A DNA stretch of 64,000 bases. Source: G963668655 sp963668655 (GTDB lineage Bacteria; Myxococcota_A; SURF-8). The position numbers and the translations under genes were made by a program. The number at the start of each line of letters is the position of its first letter. Positions within the stretch are counted from its first letter, which is position 1. Shown piece by piece: positions 15,919 to 23,906 of the stretch. The stretch lies in the NCBI GenBank assembly GCA_963668655.2, contig CAXXPQ010000001.1, positions 978,658 to 1,042,657 of the forward strand, in the 5' to 3' direction. Under the pieces are notes generated by a model. The model saw only the letters and a list, made by a program, of their open reading frames with translations, did not search any database and had not been told where the DNA came from.

Positions 15919-18900
15919 TCATTTCACCAGTTCCTTGTAATACTGACGGTTCTGAGGCTCGTAATATTCCGGGGACTTGCGCTTCATGGCCTCCAGCAGA
16001 TCCTCTCGCAGTTCCTTGGGCGAACGGTGCTCCCCGGGTTTGGGAAGGGCGACCTTTTCGCGTTTCAACGTGCGTCCCGACCCTTCCTTCATGGACGGCT
16101 GCATCCCGCCGTATTTCATGCCGGACTGCATCTGCTTCATGGCCTCGCCGATGCCTTCCTTCAGTTGTTCCATGTTGTGGATGCTCTGCCGCTGGTGTCC
16201 CTCGGCCTGGCCGGGGCGCATTTCGTCCAGTTTCTGGCGGCTCTGTTGCATGCCCGCCGAAGCCGATTGCATCAGATTCTGGGCGTCGGGCGGCATGAAG
16301 GGAACCTCTTTTTCCAGTTCGGCCACGTCCTGTCGCAGGCGATAAGATTCCTGCTCCAACTGGCGCTGGCGGCGCGCCATCTCCTGAAGTTGTCGTTTTT
16401 CCTCCGGATTCATGAATTTTCCCGGATCCGGCATGGCCTGTCTCAGTTCTTCCGTGACCTCTTGCAAGCGCTTTTCCGCCGTTTCGGCGTGTCGGATGTT
16501 TTCTGCGTTTCCGTTTTTTTTGCCGCCCGGCGGAATCAGGAACGGATTCTTCAATTCCGAGGAAAGCGCCTGGAGGCGGCCCAGGGCCAGTTCCGCGATG
16601 TCCCGCGCTCCGCTCACGTCCCGGTTTTCAAGCGCCTTTTTCAGTTCCTCCATACGGCCCACGGCCACGTCCCGGTTCTGTTGGGTGGATTGACTGGGCG
16701 GCTGCTTCACCGCTCCCGCCTCTCGGATGGCTTCTTGGACCTTTCGTTCCATTTCCGCCAGGTTCCGGTCCAGATCCCGTTCCATCTTGCCGGCCATGCG
16801 TTCTTGGAGAGTCTGCTTGCGTTCTTCGGTAACTTTTTGGATTTCCTTCTGTTTTTCCGTCAACTGATCCAGATCCTTCTGGAAATCCAGCAACTTCCGC
16901 ATGGATTCCGAATACAGGGATTCGCCCAGTTCCTCGGAGCCTTTCTTCATCTGCTCCAGGGTGTCGTTGAGCATCATGGACAGGTTTTCCAGTTCCTGAA
17001 AAGCCTTGTCCAGGTCTCCGGACTTCAACGCCTGATCCAGGCCGTCCATGTTGGTTTTCATTTCCTGCGGATGCAGGGCTTCCGGATTGATGAACTCGTT
17101 GTTGGTTTCTTTCTTCACGTCGGCCATCTTCGCGTAAAGATCGGAGAGGCGTTTGCGCATTTCGTCCAAGAGCGCACGGATGCGTTCGGCCAGGGCCTCG
17201 TCCCCCGTGCGCTTGTATTCCTCCAGAAGCCTGCGCAACTCGTCCCGAATGTCGGAAAGTTTTTCGGTGTCGCCCACCAGGGCGTCGTATTTCTGCTTTT
17301 GGAGCAGTTCGTACAGGTCGATGATGTACTTTTCCAGGCGTTGGATGCTTCCCTCGGCCAGCATTTTCAGCTTGTAGAACACTCCCAGCGAAGCGCCTCC
17401 GCGCCCGTCCGAGCGCCATGCCTGCAAATCGCGCTCGAACTTCCAAAGGCTGTTTTCGTAATCCAAACGATGCATCGACCAGTCGTCCAGCATGGCCGTC
17501 ATCAGGCTCCGGATCGCCTCGGTGGCCAGGGGATCGTCTTCCAGTTCCTTGGTCAAGCGCCCGAGCGGATCCACCAGAATTTCGTTCAACTCCGCAATAT
17601 GACTGGTGAAGATCCCTGTAATGGCGTCCGGCGACTCCCGGATGTTCTCCGGTACGGGGTGTTCCAGCCGCTTGGCCAGAAGCGCGATCATGGATTCCCA
17701 GTATTTTTCCTGAAGCTCGATCAGTTTCTTGTGATGCTCTTGCACGCTGAAGATTTTCAGCGTGTGGGTTTCCGAGCGCCCGATCTTGGGACCGTTCACG
17801 CTGTCGTTGTCCTTGACCTCCACGAAATACGGAACGCGGTCGCCCTCCTTGAAGAGCGTGGCGGACAGATCCCAGACGGTCTCGCCCCGGAAGGATCGGC
17901 TGCGATCCTCGAAGGATTTCAATGGGATGCGACGTTCCTCGCGTTTCTTGCCGTTGTCGTAGTCGAACACCAGTTCCGCCGATTTCAGGCCGTAATCGTC
18001 CTCCAGGCGGTAGGAAAGCTCGATGCGATCCGTTTCCCGCACCTCCAGTTCCGTCGGGGGGTAATCCACGGCGGCGAAGGGCTCCCGGTCGGGCTTTATC
18101 CGCAGACTCCGGCGCAGCTTGTCGGACTCGCCATCGAAGGAAAAACGGTAGTGATCCTCACTGGTTACGGTGATTTCTCCCGAAAACGTGCGTCCCTCGC
18201 CCTTTTCAAGCTCCACGTCCGAGCCTTCCTCCAGATCCAGTACGGCGCGGTCGAAATCCCGGGACGCACGCACCTCCAGAGCCACCCGGGTTCCGGGCGG
18301 AGCCTCGATATCGCCGGAAGAATTGGGCACCCGCAATGCTTCGAGCCCGGTGTATTCGGGGTAGTGATAGGTCAGATGGATGTCGCCGGCCAGGAAATCC
18401 AATCCGTTGGCCTCGGCGGAGGAACCGTTTCCTCCCCAGAAACTTCCAACGCTTTCCGGCGCAAGAAACAGAACCGCGAATAGCGGCAGAAACGCCGCGA
18501 ACGTCCGCAGGGCCACGGGGCGAAGCGCGGAAAGCGGGACGATCGTCCGGGCCGAACCCGCCCGAAGGTTTTCGGATAAGGCGTCGATGGCGGCTTGGGC
18601 CATGCGGCGGGAATAGGGCGGATCCTGCTCCAGATCGGCGGCGAATTCCGTGGCGCTGACCAACCGGTCCCGCAGTTCCGGGCGGACGCTTTCGGCCAGC
18701 CGGGCCAGGTCGGCCGATCGGGCGTAAATGCGGCGGGGAATCCGGACGTATTTGGCGTACAGCCAGAGAGCGGAGGCCAAAAACCCCACGTAAAAAACCG
18801 ATCTTCCGGTTCCGGCGGAGAGCCCGAGGGCATGCAGCCAGAACGCCGGAAGAAACCAGACCGCTCCTGCGGAAAGCAGTCGCAACAGGGCTTCCAGAAA

Positions 18901-18969
18901 CAGCCGCGTCCGCAGGCGTCGGGAAAGCCTTGCCAGAAACGGCCCGGGGCCGGACGGAGAATCGGTCAT
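15919..18969 (-). CDS. DUF4175-family membrane-anchored coiled-coil protein
   Basis: A 1016-residue protein matching the DUF4175 pattern: N-terminal membrane segments (about 25-70 and 155-175), a periplasmic beta-rich region with HLTYHYPEYTGL, VDYPPTEL and the repeated RLEDDYGLKSAELVFDYDNGKK motif (about 190-400), then a very long charged, Glu- and Lys-rich coiled-coil part (about 420-900). The tail (about 900-1016) is Met- and Gln-rich with KYGGMQPSMKEG. The function of the family is unknown; it is found next to MoxR/VWA or envelope genes in other bacteria. The ends overlap nagZ upstream by four bases and nearly meet the peptidase gene downstream, so all three are probably co-translated. Confidence 0.82.
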   Translation of the reverse strand: MTDSPSGPGPFLARLSRRLRTRLFLEALLRLLSAGAVWFLPAFWLHALGLSAGTGRSVFYVGFLASALWLYAKYVRIPRRIYARSADLARLAESVRPELRDRLVSATEFAADLEQDPPYSRRMAQAAIDALSENLRAGSARTIVPLSALRPVALRTFAAFLPLFAVLFLAPESVGSFWGGNGSSAEANGLDFLAGDIHLTYHYPEYTGLEALRVPNSSGDIEAPPGTRVALEVRASRDFDRAVLDLEEGSDVELEKGEGRTFSGEITVTSEDHYRFSFDGESDKLRRSLRIKPDREPFAAVDYPPTELEVRETDRIELSYRLEDDYGLKSAELVFDYDNGKKREERRIPLKSFEDRSRSFRGETVWDLSATLFKEGDRVPYFVEVKDNDSVNGPKIGRSETHTLKIFSVQEHHKKLIELQEKYWESMIALLAKRLEHPVPENIRESPDAITGIFTSHIAELNEILVDPLGRLTKELEDDPLATEAIRSLMTAMLDDWSMHRLDYENSLWKFERDLQAWRSDGRGGASLGVFYKLKMLAEGSIQRLEKYIIDLYELLQKQKYDALVGDTEKLSDIRDELRRLLEEYKRTGDEALAERIRALLDEMRKRLSDLYAKMADVKKETNNEFINPEALHPQEMKTNMDGLDQALKSGDLDKAFQELENLSMMLNDTLEQMKKGSEELGESLYSESMRKLLDFQKDLDQLTEKQKEIQKVTEERKQTLQERMAGKMERDLDRNLAEMERKVQEAIREAGAVKQPPSQSTQQNRDVAVGRMEELKKALENRDVSGARDIAELALGRLQALSSELKNPFLIPPGGKKNGNAENIRHAETAEKRLQEVTEELRQAMPDPGKFMNPEEKRQLQEMARRQRQLEQESYRLRQDVAELEKEVPFMPPDAQNLMQSASAGMQQSRQKLDEMRPGQAEGHQRQSIHNMEQLKEGIGEAMKQMQSGMKYGGMQPSMKEGSGRTLKREKVALPKPGEHRSPKELREDLLEAMKRKSPEYYEPQNRQYYKELVK

Positions 18970-19973
18970 GCCAGGCGGTCCAGGAACAGCCCCCGCCGTG
19001 TCTTCAGATCCAGAATGCGATCGTGGGACGCCTTCAGGCGCAGGGGATCGATGCGGCCGTCCTCCGCCAGGCGCACCAGGCAGCGATGCACGTCGAAAGC
19101 CAGGGAATAGGTGTGACAGACGGGCAGGATGTCGGTTTCGGCCTGAAGCAACAGGAAGACCCGCTCCATCAGGGAGTGGCGGCTCGCGATGGCCTTCATC
19201 TCCAGGTCATCGGCCATGAGCACGCCCGTAAATCCCAGTTCGCCGCGCAACAGATCACGGCCGATGGAGGCCGAGAGCGTGGCGGGTTCGTCCGGATCCA
19301 GCGCCGGATACAGGCAGTGCGCCGACATGAGCATGTCCCAGTTCGCCAGGATGGCCCGGCGGAAAGGCTCGATTTCCATGGAGAAAAGCCGGTCACGGCC
19401 GTGGGATACCACGGGCAGCGTCAGATGACTGTCCTCGTCCGTGTCGCCGTGTCCGGGAAAATGCTTGCCGCAACCGATGATTCCGGCTTTCCGGAGGCCG
19501 TTCATGTAGGACTGGGCGGCGTTCCAGACGGTTTCCACGTCGGTCCCGAAAGCGCGATCCCCGATGACGGGGTTGTCCGGATTGCTGTCTACGTCCAGCA
19601 CGGGGGCGAGATTGACGTTGATTCCGATTTCCCGGAGACGCTTCGCCACGTGGACGACATCTTTTTCCAGGTCGGCGGGTTTCCGTTTCGCCAGTTCACG
19701 GGCGGCGGGCAGCCGGAAACGTCGCTCCGAAAGGCGCATCACGCGACCGCCTTCCTGGTCGATCATGACGAAAAGCGGCGTTTTCGCCCGGCGCTGCATG
19801 GTTTCGACGAACCCGCGCACCCTGTCGGAGTCCGGACAGTTGCGGGAGAAGAGAATCACGCCTCCGATGGCCGCTTCCTCGATCAGCCGTCCGAGGTCCG
19901 CGTCCATGCGCGTTCCGGCGGGGCCCACGGCCAGCATCTGTCCGGCCCAGATTTCCAGGTCGCGCCGATTCAT
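18966..19973 (-). CDS. nagZ: NagZ-like GH3 beta-N-acetylhexosaminidase
   Basis: Removes terminal beta-N-acetylglucosamine from peptidoglycan fragments, a step of cell-wall recycling. The 335-residue product starts at 19973 (its ATGA overlaps the upstream stop). It has FVMIDQEGGRVMRL, the GH3 NagZ hallmark KHFPGHGDT at 170-178 with the catalytic His-Asp dyad loop, SAHCLYPALDP, and the nucleophile Asp in GVLMADDLEMKAI (255/256). No signal peptide is present, consistent with the cytoplasmic NagZ of Gram-negative bacteria. It sits between the AAA-TPR and DUF4175 genes with four-base overlaps on both sides. Confidence 0.9.
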   Translation of the reverse strand: MNRRDLEIWAGQMLAVGPAGTRMDADLGRLIEEAAIGGVILFSRNCPDSDRVRGFVETMQRRAKTPLFVMIDQEGGRVMRLSERRFRLPAARELAKRKPADLEKDVVHVAKRLREIGINVNLAPVLDVDSNPDNPVIGDRAFGTDVETVWNAAQSYMNGLRKAGIIGCGKHFPGHGDTDEDSHLTLPVVSHGRDRLFSMEIEPFRRAILANWDMLMSAHCLYPALDPDEPATLSASIGRDLLRGELGFTGVLMADDLEMKAIASRHSLMERVFLLLQAETDILPVCHTYSLAFDVHRCLVRLAEDGRIDPLRLKASHDRILDLKTRRGLFLDRLA

Positions 19974-22285
19974 TCCCGTATGGCTCCCATTCCGAAAAGG
20001 GCCTTTCGGCTGCGTTCCAGGCCGGGTTTCCAGTCGATCTCCCGGCTGATGCGGTAGGCGTCGGCATAGGCCAGAACGGCGGTTTCCGGCTCGTTTTTCA
20101 TCTGCATCAACCGGCCCATGTGCAGCGTGATGGTGGCGATGCTGAGCGGATCCCCGATGGCGCGGGCGATCTGCAAGCCGTATTCCACGAAGCCCAGGGC
20201 GCGATCCACCTGCTTGCGGTGGCCGTACAGGATGGCCAGCCGTTCCACGATGCGCACCAGGGTGGCGGCGTTGCGCCCGGCCATGCAGCCCTCCATGGCG
20301 TCGATGAGAAAAGACAGGGCCTCGTCCAGCCGTTCCTGGGCGATACGCAGCTTTCCGATGGCGAACAGGATTTCCGGCGACCAGCGCCGGGTGGGGTGTA
20401 TGTTGTCTTCCACTTCGGCCGCCAGCATGCGGGCCTCTTCCAGATGGCTCTCCGCTTCCTCGTATTTTCCCTGGCTGCGGAACCAGTCGCCCAGGCGCAT
20501 CTCGGCCAGGCTGAGGGGATAGGGATCCCGTTTGTCCTGGGCCAGGTGCAGGGCGCGTTCCAGGGATTGTTTGGCCTCCGAATAGCGGTTCTGCTGCTTG
20601 TACAGATCGGCCAGTCCGAAGAGCGTATCCACCGCCTGATACCCCGTTTCCGCCGGATTCACCAGGCCGTTCAGGAGCCGGTAGGACTTTTCCGCCCGGT
20701 CGTAATCCCCGGCGGCTGCGTGGCACTGGCAGAGTTTGTCCAGGGCGAAGATCAGTTTGCGCTCGTGGATGTTGGGCTTTTTCGGTTCCGCGTTGGCCAG
20801 CCGGCGCAGAATCTGGCATTCCCGCTGGAAGCAGAGCGAGGCCAGGTGAATCTGGAGCTGACGGGAGAGCGCCTGCCCGGAACGCTCGAAGCCGTGCACC
20901 TTGCGGCCGGACTGGTCGGAGCCCAGGCAGCGGTGCCGGATGACGGTCCAGGGCTTGGTGTACAGCACCAGGGAATCGGCCTTCTGGAAGTAATTGCCGA
21001 TCTTGGTGTGCATGGCGGCCAGGGTCACGGAGGGAACTTTGGCCAGGAAGTATTCGTACAAATAGTTGTGCGTGAATTCCACCCGCTTGGTGGCTCCCCG
21101 AAATTCCGATTTGATGATGCCGTATTCCACCAGTTCCTTCAGATCCTCTTCAAGAAACTGGCTGTGCGGATACAGGGCGTTCAGCGCCCGATAGCTGCAA
21201 TTGGGGCAGAGCGCGGTGACCCAATGGGCCAGTTCCACGATGTGGGGCTTGAAAAGCTCCATCATCTGTCCCACGATGGCTTCCGGAGTCTTGGGGAAGT
21301 TGAAACCGCGCAGGTTGGTGTTGATGGCCAGCGACTTGCCCTTGCGTTGGAGGTAATTCGCCACGCGCAGGTAGTCCAGAAGGAATTTCAAGGCCAGCGG
21401 ATTGCCGTCCACGGCCTCGGGAAGCTTGGATTCCAATCCGCCGGGCAGGGATTTTTCGTCCAGATGGGTGCGAGCCAGGGTGACGACGTTTTTCGCCTCC
21501 ATGGGCGGGATCTCGATGGTTTGCGGGGCCGGAAGGGATGCGGGGTCCAGAAAGGGCTTCCGTCCGGCCAGAAACACCGCCATGGGCCATTCCGGCGTGA
21601 ACTGGATCAGGGCGTGCAGCACCTTCAGCGTCACCGAATCCATCCAGTCGGTATGATCCACCAGAAGGAAAACCGGCTGGCGGCGGCAGAGTTTCTCCAG
21701 CAGATGCAACACGGCGGCGCGCAGGCCGATCATGCGCAGGCCGGTGTCCAGGCGCTCGTTGGTGGTCTGGGGAATGTCCATGGGGAACAGCAACCCCAGG
21801 TAGTACAGGTCGATGCCCCGGAGGCCGGTATCCCTCAGGCCGGTTTGCAGATCCGCCAACAGAATGCGCTCGGCCTTGTCGGAGATGCCGATCAGCCGCG
21901 CGATGAGTTTTCGAAAGGGCTGGAGGGTGAAGTAGGCGGATTCGGGATCGCCTTCCAGGCGCAGAACCTTGAAGCCGCTTTCCTGGAAATAATCGGCGGC
22001 GGCTTCCAGAAAGCGGGTCTTGCCGCATCCGGACGGGCCGTGAATCTGGAAAAAGGAACCCTGTTGATTCAGCGCCGCTCTGGCCGGATCGGTCAGCCCC
22101 GCGAATTCCTTTTTCAGGCCCAGCATGTCGGCGGGCGGCACGGCCCGTTTGACCTTCGCCTCCCCTTCGGGGGCGGCGGGTTTGCCGTCCGCTTTCCGGC
22201 CGCAGGCGCCGCAGTGTTTCGCCTCGTCCGGCAGGGGCGCGCCGCAACCGGCGCAACGTTTGGAGTCCATTTTCTTTTCCGCCAT
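19970..22285 (-). CDS. Zinc-ribbon, AAA-type ATPase and TPR protein (STAND-like)
   Basis: The chosen start (MAEKKMDSKRCAGCG, 22285) lies 7 bases after the purN stop; upstream ATGs would overlap purN. The 771-residue protein has an N-terminal zinc ribbon (C11/C14 and C25/C28), a P-loop ATPase (about 55-340) with Walker A GPSGCGKT at 83-90 and a Walker B-like VFLLVDHTDW, a winged-helix-like linker, and a long C-terminal TPR array (about 480-760) with units such as YDRAEKSYRLLNGLVNP and YSEAKQSLERALHLAQ. This resembles STAND/MalT-type signal-transducing ATPases, but no DNA-binding or effector domain is evident. Its target is unknown; it could sense or organise the envelope genes downstream. Confidence 0.75.
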   Translation of the reverse strand: MAEKKMDSKRCAGCGAPLPDEAKHCGACGRKADGKPAAPEGEAKVKRAVPPADMLGLKKEFAGLTDPARAALNQQGSFFQIHGPSGCGKTRFLEAAADYFQESGFKVLRLEGDPESAYFTLQPFRKLIARLIGISDKAERILLADLQTGLRDTGLRGIDLYYLGLLFPMDIPQTTNERLDTGLRMIGLRAAVLHLLEKLCRRQPVFLLVDHTDWMDSVTLKVLHALIQFTPEWPMAVFLAGRKPFLDPASLPAPQTIEIPPMEAKNVVTLARTHLDEKSLPGGLESKLPEAVDGNPLALKFLLDYLRVANYLQRKGKSLAINTNLRGFNFPKTPEAIVGQMMELFKPHIVELAHWVTALCPNCSYRALNALYPHSQFLEEDLKELVEYGIIKSEFRGATKRVEFTHNYLYEYFLAKVPSVTLAAMHTKIGNYFQKADSLVLYTKPWTVIRHRCLGSDQSGRKVHGFERSGQALSRQLQIHLASLCFQRECQILRRLANAEPKKPNIHERKLIFALDKLCQCHAAAGDYDRAEKSYRLLNGLVNPAETGYQAVDTLFGLADLYKQQNRYSEAKQSLERALHLAQDKRDPYPLSLAEMRLGDWFRSQGKYEEAESHLEEARMLAAEVEDNIHPTRRWSPEILFAIGKLRIAQERLDEALSFLIDAMEGCMAGRNAATLVRIVERLAILYGHRKQVDRALGFVEYGLQIARAIGDPLSIATITLHMGRLMQMKNEPETAVLAYADAYRISREIDWKPGLERSRKALFGMGAIRE

Positions 22286-22292
22286 GGGTCCG

Positions 22293-23078
22293 TCAGTCCG
22301 TTCTTTCATTCGATCCGATCGGGCACAGTCGATGATTATAGTACATTCGGTCCCGCTCGTCACGGGCAAAAAGTCCCCGGGCCAGATCCTCGATGGTCCG
22401 AGGGAAGATCGTCCAGTCCCCGGCCTCCTTCAGGCGCTCCTGATTGTGCTCTTCCACCCGGCGAACGGCGGCCGGATCGTCCTTCCAGTCCGTGTCGTCC
22501 GGAGTCTCCACGGCGAGCGGATCGGACAGCATCAGCAGCGGGCCGGAATCCACCTCCAGGGTGACCAGGTGGGTGGTGGCCCGGATGGTTTTCTCCCCGG
22601 CCAGAACGGCGTCCCGCACGGCGTGCGCGCCCGTCCAGCGCCTTCGGCCGCTTTGCATGACGGACAGGTCGCCCGGGTGGACGTTGACGCCCGTGAAGGA
22701 CCGGATGACGTTTTCGGTGACGATGCTCATGTATCCCGCGTAGATGAGCACCGGAGTCTGGAAAGGCGAGAGCGCCTTCAGGGTCAGCGCGTCGAAGTCC
22801 GCGCGCACGGACAAGTCCGTGCGGGGCAGGCCGCGCCTGCGGTAGAACCCCCGGATATCGTGCACGATGACGGGCAGGTCGTATTCTCTTCCGATGGCCG
22901 TGGCCCGGCTGTCGCCGTTGTCGGTGAAGATGACCGAGACCTCGAAGGGGCAGGAGCCTTCCTCGCGCAACAGTCGCTCGCGGTGTTCCAGAATACGGCG
23001 CAGATTGGTTCCGGAACCGCTCATGAACGCCACCGTGCGCATGACGCCCGTTTTCGGATCGTGAATGGGGGTGAGCAT
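22293..23078 (-). CDS. purN: PurN-family phosphoribosylglycinamide formyltransferase
   Basis: Transfers a formyl group from 10-formyl-THF to GAR, step 3 of purine synthesis. The start at 23078 was chosen for the CGGGAGGCGCCG site before it; an ATG at 23108 would overlap purQ. The 261-residue protein shows MSGSGTNLRRILEH (phosphate-binding loop), VLIYAGYMSIVTENVI, GVNVHPGDLSV (Asn and catalytic His) and TTHLVTLEVDSGPLL (catalytic Asp), so the Asn-His-Asp set is kept. It is longer than the about 210 residues of E. coli PurN, with a C-terminal extension around EDLARGLFARDERDRMYY. Its place after purL and purQ supports the assignment. Confidence 0.85.
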   Translation of the reverse strand: MLTPIHDPKTGVMRTVAFMSGSGTNLRRILEHRERLLREEGSCPFEVSVIFTDNGDSRATAIGREYDLPVIVHDIRGFYRRRGLPRTDLSVRADFDALTLKALSPFQTPVLIYAGYMSIVTENVIRSFTGVNVHPGDLSVMQSGRRRWTGAHAVRDAVLAGEKTIRATTHLVTLEVDSGPLLMLSDPLAVETPDDTDWKDDPAAVRRVEEHNQERLKEAGDWTIFPRTIEDLARGLFARDERDRMYYNHRLCPIGSNERTD

Positions 23079-23092
23079 CGGCGCCTCCCGTT

Positions 23093-23899
23093 TCAATCGA
23101 AATAGCATACGGCGTTTTTGAAGATGGCCAGCCCGGCGCCTTCCTCCGGCACGGGGAACCCTTCCCTTCGCAGCCGATCCGCCATGCGAGTCCAGCGCGG
23201 ATGATTGGTGAAGGACAAAAAACGCTCCGGGTGCGGCATCATACCGAAGACCCGGCCCGTGCGATCGCAGACCGCCGCGATGTCCCGGGGCGCGCCGTTG
23301 GGGTTTTCCGGAAAGGAGCCGTTGGCCGGATGTCCGTCCGCGAAGGTGTAGCGAAGCGCCACCTGTCCGTTTTTCTCCAGCGCGTCCAGGGTTTCATCCG
23401 GGGCGAAAAACTTGCCCTCGCCGTGAGCCACGGGCAGGTATAAGGTATCGATATCCTTTGTGAAGACGCATTGCGGACTCGTGGCCGCCAGATGCACCCA
23501 GCGGTCCTCGTAGCGCCCGGAGTCGTTGTAGGTCAGCGTGACGGTTTGGCCGCCCAGGGGCGTCTCGGCCGCCGTGATGAGCCCGCATTTGACCATGACC
23601 TGAAAGCCGTTGCAGATGCCGATGACCAGCTTTTCATCCTCCAGGAAACGCTGCATGGGTTCGTGCAGGTTGGTGATGAACTTGCTGGCCAGCACGCGTC
23701 CGGCGGCGATGTCGTCGCCGTAGGAAAAGCCGCCGGGAAAGGCCAAAATCTGGTAGTCCGAAAGTTTTTTCAGACCTTCGATCAGGTCGTTGACATGCAC
23801 TTGTTCGGCGCGTGCGCCCGCTTTTTCGAAGGCGAAACGCGTCTCGTTGTCGCAGTTGATGCCGTAGCCCGTCAATATCAGCGCGGTAGGTTTCGTCAT
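23093..23899 (-). CDS. purQ: PurQ, FGAM synthase glutaminase subunit
   Basis: Supplies ammonia from glutamine to PurL in step 4 of purine synthesis. The start at 23899 (after GAGGCGGTC) is 7 bases beyond the purL stop. The 268-residue protein is a class I glutamine amidotransferase: LAFPGGFSYGDDIAAGRVLAS, the nucleophile Cys in LVIGICNGFQVMVKCG, and the His/Glu of GMMPHPERFL. It is somewhat longer than the minimal 230-residue PurQ and contains a region NSFPENPNG-like loop (NGSFPENPNGAPRDIAA), common in clades with PurS-PurL fusions. The neighbours purL and purN fix the pathway. Confidence 0.94.
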   Translation of the reverse strand: MTKPTALILTGYGINCDNETRFAFEKAGARAEQVHVNDLIEGLKKLSDYQILAFPGGFSYGDDIAAGRVLASKFITNLHEPMQRFLEDEKLVIGICNGFQVMVKCGLITAAETPLGGQTVTLTYNDSGRYEDRWVHLAATSPQCVFTKDIDTLYLPVAHGEGKFFAPDETLDALEKNGQVALRYTFADGHPANGSFPENPNGAPRDIAAVCDRTGRVFGMMPHPERFLSFTNHPRWTRMADRLRREGFPVPEEGAGLAIFKNAVCYFD

Positions 23900-23906
23900 G
23901 ACCGCC

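Noticed and set aside
15595..18483. A 962-codon + strand open frame opposite the DUF4175 gene
   Set aside because: Its composition is that of an antisense shadow, and the - strand DUF4175 product has clear domains and coupled neighbours.
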